Shown one piece after another: positions 24,445-33,132 of a stretch of DNA of 64,000 bases. The notes below the pieces were generated by a model. That model was not told where the DNA came from, made no database searches, and was given only the letters and a program-made list of their open reading frames with translations. The stretch's first letter is position 1. Each line of letters opens with the position of its first letter. The translations under genes were made by a program, and so were the position numbers. Source of the DNA: Rodentibacter genomosp. 1 (GTDB taxonomy: Bacteria > Pseudomonadota > Gammaproteobacteria > Enterobacterales > Pasteurellaceae); NCBI RefSeq assembly GCF_001999285.1, contig NZ_MLHN01000010.1, positions 30,082-94,081 of the forward strand. Direction: 5' to 3'.

Positions 24445-26859
24445 ATGAACGCCAAAAGAATACAACGTACGATGCCCGTACTACCGCTACGTGATGTCGT
24501 GGTTTTCCCTTATATGGTGATGCCACTTTTTGTGGGGCGGGCAAAATCCATTAATGCCCTTGAAGAAGCAATGAATGAAAATAAACAGCTTCTTTTGGTT
24601 TCACAAAAACAAGCGGACTTAGAAGAACCGACTATTGACGATGTGTTTGATGTGGGCACCATTGCCAATATTATTCAACTACTAAAATTGCCTGACGGCA
24701 CGGTGAAAGTCCTTGTAGAAGGACAACAACGTGCAAAAATCAATCATCTCGAAGAAGGGGAACAATTTTTCTCGGCAGAGGTCACCCCGATTGATACTGT
24801 CCGTGGTGATGAAAAAGAATTAGATATTGTCAAAAATGCGGTATTGTCCGAATTTGAAAATTACCTGACCTTAAATAAAAAAGTGCCGGCAGATGTGTTA
24901 GGCGCTTTACAACGTATTGATGACACAGATCGCCTTGCGGATACCATGGCTGCACATTTACCGGTGAGTGTTCGCCATAAACAAAGCGTATTGGAACTTG
25001 CCGATATTCAGGCTCGTTTAGAATATTTACTTGGTATGATGGAATCGGAAGCGGATATTCTGCAAGTGGAAAAACGCATTCGTAGCCGAGTGAAAAAACA
25101 AATGGAAAAGAGCCAGCGTAACTATTATTTGAGCGAGCAAATTAAAGCGATTCGCAAAGAAATGGACGATGGCGAAAACGAAGATACCATTGATGAAGTG
25201 GAGCAACTTCGTCAAAAAGTGGAAGCGGCAGGTATGCCGGCAGAAGTACGTGATAAAGTGGAAAGTGAACTGCAAAAGCTCAAAATGATGTCGGCAATGT
25301 CAGCAGAAGCGACGGTAGTTCGTAGCTATATTGAATGGATGATCCAAGTACCATGGCATAAACGCACGAAAGTGAAAAAAGATATCGCCAAAGCGCAACA
25401 AGTGTTAGATGCCGACCACTATGGCTTGGAGCGTGTAAAAGAACGTATTTTAGAATATCTTGCGGTGCAGGCACGCCTCAATAAAATTAAAGGACCGATC
25501 CTTTGTTTGGTTGGACCACCTGGGGTGGGTAAGACTTCTCTTGGTCAATCCATTGCTAATGCAACCGGGCGTAAATATGTGCGTATGGCGCTGGGTGGTG
25601 TGCGTGATGAAGCGGAAATTAGAGGTCATCGCAAAACCTACATCGGTGCATTACCGGGTAAGCTCATTCAAAAAATGGCAAAAGTGGGGGTAAAAAACCC
25701 GTTATTCTTGCTTGATGAAATCGATAAAATGGCATCGGATATGCGTGGTGATCCGGCTTCTGCCTTATTAGAAGTGCTTGATCCGGAACAAAACACCACC
25801 TTTAACGATCATTATTTAGAAGTGGATTATGATCTCTCCGATGTGATGTTTGTGGCAACCTCAAATTCTATGCATATTCCAGGGCCATTACTCGATCGTA
25901 TGGAAGTGATTCGCCTTTCCGGTTATACGGAAGATGAAAAACTCAATATCGCGATGCGTCATTTGTTACAAAAACAAATTGAGCGTAATGGCTTGAAGAA
26001 AGGGGAATTAGTGGTGGAAGAAAGTGCCATTTTGGATATTATCCGCTATTACACCCGAGAAGCCGGTGTGCGCAATTTAGAACGGGAAATTTCCAAAATC
26101 TGCCGTAAAGTGGTGAAAAATTTATTGGTGAATCCTAAGCTAAAATCGATCACGGTGAATAGTGAGAATCTTCACGATTATCTTGGTGTGAAACGTTTTG
26201 AGTTTGGTAAAGCGGATACGCAAAATCGCATAGGTGAAGTGACCGGTTTGGCATGGACGGAAGTAGGCGGTGATTTGCTCACCATTGAAACTGCGTCTGT
26301 GGTGGGTAAAGGTAAATTAACTTTTACCGGCTCCCTTGGTGATGTGATGAAAGAATCTATTCAAGCGGCTATGACGGTGGTGCGTTCACGTGCCGATAAA
26401 CTTGGCATTAATCCTGAGTTCCACGAGAAACGTGATATTCATATTCACGTGCCGGACGGAGCCACACCAAAAGACGGCCCAAGTGCGGGTATCGCAATGT
26501 GTACGGCGCTTGTGTCTTGTTTAACGGGCAATCCGGTGCGTGCGGATGTGGCGATGACAGGGGAAATCAGTTTACGTGGTAAAGTATTGCCAATTGGCGG
26601 CTTAAAAGAAAAACTCTTAGCGGCACACCGTGGCGGTATTAAAACCGTATTGATTCCAAAAGAGAATGTAAAAGATTTGGAAGACATTCCGGATAATGTG
26701 AAACAAAGTCTTGCTATTCATGCGGTAGAAACTATTGATGAGGTGCTTGGCTTCGCATTGGAAAATCCACCGGAAGGCATAGAGTTTGTTAAAGTGGAAG
26801 CCAAACCCAAAGCGCCGCGTCGTAAAGCTGCGACGAAAACAACAAGAGCGGTCAATTAG
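24445..26859 (+). CDS. lon: ATP-dependent Lon protease
   Basis: An 804-residue cytosolic AAA+ protease that degrades misfolded and regulatory proteins. The N-terminal LAN domain opens [23 protein letters not shown], a coiled-coil follows around 200-270, Walker A is GPPGVGKTS (about 356-364) and Walker [11 protein letters not shown]. The proteolytic dyad is Ser680 (KDGPSAG) and Lys723 (GGLKEKL), 43 residues apart as in E. coli. The C-terminus has a basic extension ([13 protein letters not shown]). Expected length. A clean intrinsic terminator follows. Confidence 0.98.
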   Translation: MNAKRIQRTMPVLPLRDVVVFPYMVMPLFVGRAKSINALEEAMNENKQLLLVSQKQADLEEPTIDDVFDVGTIANIIQLLKLPDGTVKVLVEGQQRAKINHLEEGEQFFSAEVTPIDTVRGDEKELDIVKNAVLSEFENYLTLNKKVPADVLGALQRIDDTDRLADTMAAHLPVSVRHKQSVLELADIQARLEYLLGMMESEADILQVEKRIRSRVKKQMEKSQRNYYLSEQIKAIRKEMDDGENEDTIDEVEQLRQKVEAAGMPAEVRDKVESELQKLKMMSAMSAEATVVRSYIEWMIQVPWHKRTKVKKDIAKAQQVLDADHYGLERVKERILEYLAVQARLNKIKGPILCLVGPPGVGKTSLGQSIANATGRKYVRMALGGVRDEAEIRGHRKTYIGALPGKLIQKMAKVGVKNPLFLLDEIDKMASDMRGDPASALLEVLDPEQNTTFNDHYLEVDYDLSDVMFVATSNSMHIPGPLLDRMEVIRLSGYTEDEKLNIAMRHLLQKQIERNGLKKGELVVEESAILDIIRYYTREAGVRNLEREISKICRKVVKNLLVNPKLKSITVNSENLHDYLGVKRFEFGKADTQNRIGEVTGLAWTEVGGDLLTIETASVVGKGKLTFTGSLGDVMKESIQAAMTVVRSRADKLGINPEFHEKRDIHIHVPDGATPKDGPSAGIAMCTALVSCLTGNPVRADVAMTGEISLRGKVLPIGGLKEKLLAAHRGGIKTVLIPKENVKDLEDIPDNVKQSLAIHAVETIDEVLGFALENPPEGIEFVKVEAKPKAPRRKAATKTTRAVN

Positions 26860-26873
26860 TTGAATACTTTTTA

Positions 26874-26898
26874 GGGCTTGTGAAAACAAGCCCTTTTT
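26874..26898 (+). terminator. lon terminator
   Basis: GGGCTTGT (26874-26881), loop GAAA, ACAAGCCC (26886-26893), then TTTTT. A stable tetraloop hairpin. Confidence 0.9.
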
Positions 26899-26942
26899 GT
26901 ATGTATTAAAACTCAAAATAAGTGACTGCACTTTTCTTCAAG

Positions 26943-28112
26943 TTAGGGTTTAGTTTTCACTCTTTTAAATTGATGAAAGAGCCATAAGCTAAAAATACTC
27001 ATAAAAATGACCGCACTTAAATTCGCTATTTTCCAGCCGTAGGTAGTTGCCATTAATAATCCCACGGAAAAAGAGGCGGTCAGATTGGCAAGATAAGTGA
27101 TAAGAGAACTTGTGCCTTGTAATTTATGCTTATATTGTGGCGATAGCTGATTAAGCAAAAACGTGCCACCGCTAAACATCAAGCCCCAACCTGCGCCAAT
27201 GAACATCAATGAGGCTAAATATGCCCAATGTTGTTGGGAAAACAAACTGCATAAACCGCCAACAATAAACAACAAGCAACCTAAACCAATAATGTATTGG
27301 TTCGCGACTTTTTTCAGCACAAAAGGTAGCAACAACGCCGGACTATACATTGCTACAAAATGCCATTGCAGCACCGGACTGATTTGTTCAAGCTGAAAAT
27401 GCTGATGATGCATTGCCAAAGGAGTGGCGTTCATCAATAGCACCATCGTCGCAAAACTTAAAGCACAGCACGCCGTACCGATTTTAAATTCTTTCTGTAA
27501 GAAAATATCTTTCGGTACAGGCTGATTTTGAGCGTATACGGTTTGTGTATTTTTGATTGAAAGGAAAAGTTGGCTGATAATTAAAAGTAAAAAGACAGCC
27601 AAACACAACCAGAAAATCCCCGCATATTTTACCGCTAATAAATTTGCGCCTTTCGCTGCTAAAAATGGACCTAATACTCCACCGGCAATGCCTGCACTGA
27701 TAATCAACGAAGTTGCCCGTTTCTTGTTCACTTCATCATTGAACACTTCCGCCGCGGCGAAACGATAATATTGGTTGAACACCGTTGCTCCCCCCAAAAT
27801 AAAAGTGGCAAGGCTAAATAGATAAAATTGTGCGTTATAAATGGCGTAAATCGCCAATAATGCCCCGACAATACCGATGAATCCGCTCACAATAAATGCC
27901 GTTCTTCTGCCATATTTTGCCATTAAAAAAGACGCGAAATAGACGGTGATTGCCGAACCTAAAATAGTCATTGTAATCGGCAAAGACACTAAAAAATCTT
28001 GAGGTGACAAAGCGTTACCCACCATAGTGGAGCTGAGTGTGAGTAAAGAAATCACACTACCACTCAACGCTTGACCGAAAAAAAGTGAAAAGAGATTAAG
28101 AGAGGATTTCAT
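26943..28112 (-). CDS. MFS transporter (probable exporter)
   Basis: A 389-residue, 12-helix major facilitator protein. Visible MFS features are a first-half loop with YFASFLMAKYGRRTAFIVSG (residues about 58-77, the DxxxRxGRR-type motif A in relaxed form) and a second-half repeat with GAGWGLMFSGGTFLLNQLSPQYKHKLQG. It belongs to the drug/metabolite efflux-like subgroup; substrate unknown. It lies only 15 bases downstream of the broken isocyanide-synthase gene and on the same strand, so it was probably co-transcribed with it and may have exported its product. A minus-strand USS lies inside (near 27008). Confidence 0.85.
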   Translation of the reverse strand: MKSSLNLFSLFFGQALSGSVISLLTLSSTMVGNALSPQDFLVSLPITMTILGSAITVYFASFLMAKYGRRTAFIVSGFIGIVGALLAIYAIYNAQFYLFSLATFILGGATVFNQYYRFAAAEVFNDEVNKKRATSLIISAGIAGGVLGPFLAAKGANLLAVKYAGIFWLCLAVFLLLIISQLFLSIKNTQTVYAQNQPVPKDIFLQKEFKIGTACCALSFATMVLLMNATPLAMHHQHFQLEQISPVLQWHFVAMYSPALLLPFVLKKVANQYIIGLGCLLFIVGGLCSLFSQQHWAYLASLMFIGAGWGLMFSGGTFLLNQLSPQYKHKLQGTSSLITYLANLTASFSVGLLMATTYGWKIANLSAVIFMSIFSLWLFHQFKRVKTKP

Positions 28113-28127
28113 TTTTGTCTCCTTGTC

Positions 28128-29528
28128 TTATTCAAAAAATTTATGCCTAAGAATGGTATCTATAGATTCCTTTATATCACAATCTGTATAAAAAATAGGT
28201 TGTATAGGAAATTGAAACCAAGGTAAATGTTTAGACGCCACATAAACACAATGAACTTTTTTATTTTTTAGAATAGAAAATCTCGAATTAAATCCCAAAG
28301 TCTTATTTTCAATAATACAAGATGTGTGTTGTGATAGTTTATTTCGCGCTTTATATCCTAATAGATAAATTGCCGGTATGGTATCCATATTATACTTTTT
28401 ATGAACTGTTAGTTTTATGCTATCTGAAGGTATGATATCTTCTTTATTTTTTTGTAAACGCTGCTTTCCAGGCTTCCTCTCTCATTGCTTTTACAATATC
28501 TATAGATTTAGAATTGTATTATCCTATCAATCTTCTTGAAAATAGGTATCTATACTTAATATCACTAAGATCTAAGTTTAAAGATGACAGATAAGAAATA
28601 TAGAAATTTTGTAAATATTTTTCTTTGTAGATAGAGTCATAATTATTCGAAAATAAAGAGTTGTAATTGACAGAGGTAAGTATTGATGAAAATGTGTATG
28701 CTAGTTGATACCCTATCTCATTAAGTAAGCAGCTTTTTAAATTATTGATATTATTGCTATTAAAATATTTATCAAATTGATAGGATAGAGTATGATAGAT
28801 TTCTAGGAATTTGTTTTCTCTATCTATTACCCACTTTTCATTATTGTTATCTTTAAGCCATTGTTCATAGTCAATTAATGAAACATGATTAGATAAGCTA
28901 AGCAATGATATCCAATACTTTAATGTTTTTTGGTATCTCTCCACAATAAAGTTTGGTGTTTTACAAGCTCTATTATATTTGTACCCATCAGCTAGTAAAG
29001 AAAACAACATTGTTCACCAGATATCTTAGAAAGCATTTTAGCGAGATTAAAGCACTTTAGTAATGTATATATTTCACCTAAATCAGGGCAGTTACCTTTA
29101 TTTTTTACCGGAGATAATGGTTTTCTAGATAAAATTGGCATTACTAAATAGATTACTCCTTGCTCTTTAATAGCTTTTTTAGAAATATTTTTTATTTCTT
29201 CTTTTGATATATATTTTTTTGTATTTTTAAAAAAGTAGTTGTCACATAGTGTTTCATATATATAATCTTCCTTGCTATGATTGTAATTGCCATACTTAAT
29301 CCTTATGTTTTTAAGAATAACATTTTGTCTTCTAGAACTATCCATTGACAGAGTTTCTATTAATCTACCTAAAATTTCATTGAAAAAGTACTCTTGACTA
29401 ATAAAGTCAAAGTTATTTCCAAATACTGTTGATGTATCTAAACAGTGTCGTAAAGATGATGTCAGATTTATTAGACGATGAGAGCTAGATATTTGGGAAT
29501 GTAATTGCTCAGAATTAAGTATTCTCAT
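28128..29528 (-). pseudogene. Broken PvcA/DIT1-like isocyanide synthase gene
   Basis: Read leftward, three fragments line up into one protein of about 465 residues. Fragment 1 (29528-28992, MRILNSEQLH) carries MPILSRKPLSPVKNKGNCPDLGEI. Fragment 2 (from about 29000) carries LLADGYKYNRACKT. After an in-frame TAA (28521-28519) come AMREEAWKAAFTKK and then, in a third frame, IKLTVHKKYNMDTIPAIYLLG and KHLPWFQFPIQP. This order (LP..K..PDLGE, DG.....Y, AW.A, I.LT.H, PW) matches the Pvc1/DIT1 family, which makes isonitriles from amino acids using ribulose 5-phosphate. Lesions: a frameshift near 28,998, the TAA, and a frameshift at a 7-A run (28447-28453). GAGGT precedes ATG 29528. No USS, very AT-rich: likely acquired. 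Family call from memory; other assignments are possible. Confidence 0.65.
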
Positions 29529-29553
29529 GCTATTACCTCAGGTTGCTTTTTAT

Positions 29554-29582
29554 ACAATATTAATCTAACACCTGTGTTACAA
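29554..29582 (-). promoter_or_regulatory. Candidate promoter of the isocyanide-synthase/MFS operon
   Basis: Reading leftward: -35 TTGTAA (29582-29577), 17-base spacer, -10 TATTGT (29559-29554). The predicted start near 29547 places the CRP site at about -70. Confidence 0.45.
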
Positions 29583-29609
29583 AATAAAGACATTTATTTT
29601 GCAAATTTG

Positions 29610-29625
29610 TGTGATCTCATTCACA
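29610..29625. promoter_or_regulatory. Consensus CRP-cAMP site
   Basis: TGTGATCTCATTCACA matches TGTGA-N6-TCACA in both half-sites. It lies between the divergent isocyanide-synthase pseudogene and hemW, centred about 70 bases upstream of the predicted start of the former and about 150 bases from the hemW start codon. Confidence 0.75.
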
Positions 29626-29766
29626 AAATGAGATTTTAGTGAGATTTTTATTGTTCTAGTGCTAGTTGTTTTATGGATATTTTGATACTTAGGCACAACG
29701 CCTCTTTTCCTATATCCCCTTTAATCGCGTAGAATAGCGAAAGTTTTTCCTAATGTGTTAATTATC

Positions 29767-30918
29767 ATGCTCAAACTTCCTCCACTTTCTCTTTATATCC
29801 ATATTCCTTGGTGTGTGCAAAAATGTCCTTACTGCGATTTTAATTCTCACGCACAAAAAGGTGAGATTCCCGAAAAAGATTATATTCATCATTTGTTACA
29901 AGATTTGAAAGCGGATTTGGTGCGTTTTCAGGCAAGTATTCAAGATCGAAAACTACATTCAATTTTTATCGGTGGCGGCACGCCGAGTTTGTTTTCGGCG
30001 GAGAGTATTGCTTATTTGTTAAGTGAAATAAAAAAATCTATTCCTTTTCAAGACAATATCGAAATTACCTTGGAAGCCAATCCCGGTACGGTAGAAGCCG
30101 AGCGGTTTAAGGGGTATGTAGCGGCTGGCGTTACCCGTATTTCTATGGGGATTCAAAGTTTTAATGATGATAAACTTCAGCGTCTCGGGCGAATCCATAA
30201 TGGGGCAGAGGCAAAAAGTGCGGTCAATTTAGCGAAAGTTTCCGGTCTCAAAAGTTTCAACTTGGATTTAATGCACGGCTTGCCGAATCAAACCCTTGCC
30301 GAAGCCTTGGATGATTTACGGCAAGCCATTGAGCTCTCACCTCCTCATCTTTCTTGGTATCAACTCACGATTGAACCCAATACGATGTTTGCTTACCGCC
30401 CGCCACAATTACCGGATGAAGACAATCTGTGGGCGATTTTTGAGCAAGGCCATCAACTTCTTACTGCGGCAGGTTATCAACAGTATGAAACTTCCGCTTA
30501 TGCTAAACCGGGATTTCAATGCCGACACAATTTGAATTATTGGCGCTTTGGCGACTATTTGGCGATTGGCTGTGGGGCGCACGGAAAACTCACTTTTCCC
30601 GATGGGGAGATTCTGCGTTTTTCAAAAACCAAGCACCCGAAAGGCTACTTGAGAGGAGACTATCTTTATGAAGAAAAAAACGTCCCTGAAATTGACCGCC
30701 CTTTTGAATTTTTTATGAATCGTTTTCGTTTATTGGAAGCGGTACCGAAAGAGGAATTTGAGGCTTATACAGGGTTGGCACAAAGTGGGGTCAGAAGTCA
30801 GATTGAAATTGCTTTGCAAAAGAATTATATCGTGGAAACCGAAACCACATGGCAAATCACCGAACAGGGAAAATTATTTCTTAATGAATTGTTAACCTTG
30901 TTTTTAGCCGGGGATTAA
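29767..30918 (+). CDS. hemW: Heme chaperone HemW (radical SAM)
   Basis: A 383-residue radical-SAM protein. It is related to HemN, but members of this branch bind heme and insert it into proteins. The cluster motif is CVQKCPYCDF (Cys at about 19, 23, 26), followed by FIGGGTPSLFS, TLEANPGT, GVTRISMGIQSFND and the HemW-type HNLNYWRFGDYLAIGCGAHG. ATG 29767 is preferred over an in-frame GTG at 29755. Precedes rpiA by about 105 bases. Confidence 0.95.
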   Translation: MLKLPPLSLYIHIPWCVQKCPYCDFNSHAQKGEIPEKDYIHHLLQDLKADLVRFQASIQDRKLHSIFIGGGTPSLFSAESIAYLLSEIKKSIPFQDNIEITLEANPGTVEAERFKGYVAAGVTRISMGIQSFNDDKLQRLGRIHNGAEAKSAVNLAKVSGLKSFNLDLMHGLPNQTLAEALDDLRQAIELSPPHLSWYQLTIEPNTMFAYRPPQLPDEDNLWAIFEQGHQLLTAAGYQQYETSAYAKPGFQCRHNLNYWRFGDYLAIGCGAHGKLTFPDGEILRFSKTKHPKGYLRGDYLYEEKNVPEIDRPFEFFMNRFRLLEAVPKEEFEAYTGLAQSGVRSQIEIALQKNYIVETETTWQITEQGKLFLNELLTLFLAGD

Positions 30919-31023
30919 TTCATGCTATTTTTTCATGATAAGTCATCAAAATTTGCACTTGTTTATTTGATTTGTGCGTATTAAAGTAACGCAATCGTTT
31001 ACTTCTTGAAAATAGGAAAAGAA

Positions 31024-31683
31024 ATGGATCAATTAGAAATGAAAAAATTGGCGGCTCAAGCGGCCTTGCAGTATGTGAAAGCGGATACCATTGTGGGCGT
31101 GGGCAGCGGTTCTACGGTGAACTGTTTTATTGAAGCCTTAGGGGTGGTGAAACATAAAATTAAAGGTGCGGTAGCGGCCTCGAAAGCTTCTGAAGAGCTA
31201 TTGCGCAAACAAGGTATTGAGGTGTTCAGTGCAAATGAGGTGTCAGGTTTAGATATTTATGTGGATGGTGCAGATGAAATTAATCCGCAAAAAATGATGA
31301 TTAAAGGTGGCGGTGCAGCCTTGACGAGAGAAAAAATCGTAGCGGCGTTGGCGAAAAAATTTATTTGTATTGTGGATGCCAGCAAACAAGTGGATGTGTT
31401 GGGTTCTACTTTCCCATTGCCGGTGGAGGTCATTCCCATGGCTCGCTCACAAGTGGGCAGAAAATTAGCCGCACTTGGTGGTGAGCCGGAATACCGTGAA
31501 GGCGTGGTGACGGATAACGGCAATGTGATTTTAGATGTGCATAATTTTGCTATTCTAAATCCGGTAGAAATGGAAAAAGAACTGAATAACGTTGCAGGTG
31601 TGGTAACAAATGGTATTTTTGCGTTACGTGGTGCGGATATCGTGATTGTTGGTACGCCTGAAGGTGCAAAAATTATTGAATAA
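31024..31683 (+). CDS. rpiA: Ribose-5-phosphate isomerase A
   Basis: A 219-residue enzyme interconverting ribose 5-phosphate and ribulose 5-phosphate. ATG 31024 ([15 protein letters not shown]) gives exactly the E. coli length. Motifs: [13 protein letters not shown] (residues 25-37, phosphate loop), [25 protein letters not shown] (about 81-105, catalytic Asp and Glu), and KQVDVLG. Followed by serA after 30 bases, probably one operon. Confidence 0.97.
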   Translation: MDQLEMKKLAAQAALQYVKADTIVGVGSGSTVNCFIEALGVVKHKIKGAVAASKASEELLRKQGIEVFSANEVSGLDIYVDGADEINPQKMMIKGGGAALTREKIVAALAKKFICIVDASKQVDVLGSTFPLPVEVIPMARSQVGRKLAALGGEPEYREGVVTDNGNVILDVHNFAILNPVEMEKELNNVAGVVTNGIFALRGADIVIVGTPEGAKIIE

Positions 31684-31713
31684 TTTATAGAAATAAGTAT
31701 AAGGAAGGCAAAC

Positions 31714-32946
31714 ATGACAAATAAAGTGTCACTCGACAAATCAAAAATCAAATTTGTATTGCTGGAAGGCGTGCACCAAAGTGCATTGGATACTCTGCAT
31801 GCCGCAGGCTACACAAATATTGATTATTACAAAAAAGCCCTTGATGGTGATGAGTTAAAAGCGGCGATTAAAGATGCGCATTTTATTGGTTTGCGTTCAC
31901 GTACGCATTTAACCGAAGAAATGATTGATGCCGCACCAAAACTGATTGCGGTCGGTTGTTTTTGTATTGGTACTAATCAGGTTGATCTTAATGCGGCGAA
32001 AGCACGGGGAATTCCGGTATTTAACGCGCCATTTTCAAATACCCGTTCGGTCGCAGAATTAGTGTTGGGTGAAATTTTGCTCTTGATGCGTAATGTGCCA
32101 CAAGCTAATGCGGAAGTGCACCGTGGGGTATGGAATAAATCCGCCACAGGTTCACATGAAGTACGTGGTAAAAAATTAGGTATTGTCGGTTATGGCCATA
32201 TCGGTTCTCAATTAAGTATTATTGCAGAGTCCTTGGGGATGGATGTGTATTTCTACGATATTGAAAATAAATTGCCGCTAGGTAATGCTAAACAAGTTCG
32301 TAGTTTAGAAGAATTGCTTGGATCTTGTGATGTCATTTCGTTACATGTGCCGGAATTAGCTTCAACCAAAAATTTAATGAGCGCCGAACGCATCGCACAA
32401 CTTAAACAAGGATCTATTTTAATTAATGCGGCACGTGGTTCGGTAGTGGACATTGATGCCCTTGCTCAAGCGTTAAAAGAGGGAAAAATTCATGGTGCGG
32501 CGATTGATGTGTTCCCTGTTGAGCCAGCGTCAATTAATGAAGAATTTGTCTCGCCATTACGTGAATTTGATAATGTGATTTTAACGCCGCATATTGGCGG
32601 ATCAACGGCAGAGGCACAGGAAAATATTGGTTTTGAAGTGGCGGGGAAATTTGTGAAATATTCCGATAATGGTTCAACATTATCCTCGGTGAATTTTCCG
32701 GAAGTCTCCTTACCGGAACACGCTGGCACTAAACGTTTATTGCATATTCACGAAAATCGTCCGGGCGTATTGAATAAGATTAACCAAATTTTTGTGGAAG
32801 CCAATATCAATATCGCTGCACAATATTTACAAACCGATCCGAAAATTGGTTATGTGGTAGTGGATGTAGAAACAGAGGATACTGCGCCATTATTGACTAA
32901 ATTGCGTGAAATTGATGGTACAATCCGCGCAAGGGTTTTATATTAA
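31714..32946 (+). CDS. serA: D-3-phosphoglycerate dehydrogenase
   Basis: A 410-residue NAD enzyme starting serine synthesis. Rossmann motif GKKLGIVGYGHIGSQLS (about 151-167). Catalytic Arg in NAARGSVVDIDAL, Glu/His in VFPVEPA and LTPHIGGSTAEAQENIG. A C-terminal ACT domain (HENRPGVLNKINQIFVEANINIAAQYLQT) senses L-serine. Length equals the E. coli enzyme (410). A perfect USS-pair terminator follows at once. Confidence 0.98.
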   Translation: MTNKVSLDKSKIKFVLLEGVHQSALDTLHAAGYTNIDYYKKALDGDELKAAIKDAHFIGLRSRTHLTEEMIDAAPKLIAVGCFCIGTNQVDLNAAKARGIPVFNAPFSNTRSVAELVLGEILLLMRNVPQANAEVHRGVWNKSATGSHEVRGKKLGIVGYGHIGSQLSIIAESLGMDVYFYDIENKLPLGNAKQVRSLEELLGSCDVISLHVPELASTKNLMSAERIAQLKQGSILINAARGSVVDIDALAQALKEGKIHGAAIDVFPVEPASINEEFVSPLREFDNVILTPHIGGSTAEAQENIGFEVAGKFVKYSDNGSTLSSVNFPEVSLPEHAGTKRLLHIHENRPGVLNKINQIFVEANINIAAQYLQTDPKIGYVVVDVETEDTAPLLTKLREIDGTIRARVLY

Positions 32947-32952
32947 GATGAA

Positions 32953-32984
32953 AAAAGTGCGGTTGAAATCAACCGCACTTTTAG
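32953..32984 (+). terminator. serA terminator formed by inverted USS pair
   Basis: AAAAGTGCGGTTGA (32953-32966) and its exact complement (32969-32982), separated by two bases, form a perfect 14-base stem. Confidence 0.85.
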
Positions 32985-33057
32985 TTTGAACCTATTAAGA
33001 AATTTAGGGAGATATCGTAGAAACTTGTATATTTAGTAGGACACATTGCCAGTATCC

Positions 33058-33111
33058 GTTATAAAATCAAATTATTTCAATATGCTATAAGCGGACACAC
33101 ATAGTGTGTCC
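33058..33111. repeat. Dispersed repeat with GGACACAC hairpin, copy 1
   Basis: Begins GTTATAAAATCAAATTATTTC and ends in a hairpin, GGACACAC (33093-33100), loop ATA, GTGTGTCC (33104-33111). The same layout, about 54 bases, occurs at 54610-54663. It lies between the serA terminator and the purL 3' end. Confidence 0.65.
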
Positions 33112-33132
33112 TTACTTTCCGTTAAGATTCCT

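Noticed and set aside
28992..29010. Programmed -1 frameshift in the PvcA-like gene
   Set aside because: There is no XXXYYYZ slippery heptamer in the right phase, and an additional in-frame stop and another frameshift follow, so mutation is simpler.
31257..31751. 164-codon open frame antisense to rpiA
   Set aside because: It is a mirror of the rpiA coding frame, has no ribosome binding site and its product looks like reverse-frame translation.
33093..33111. Hairpin as purL terminator
   Set aside because: No T run follows in the leftward direction and the hairpin is part of a dispersed repeat.
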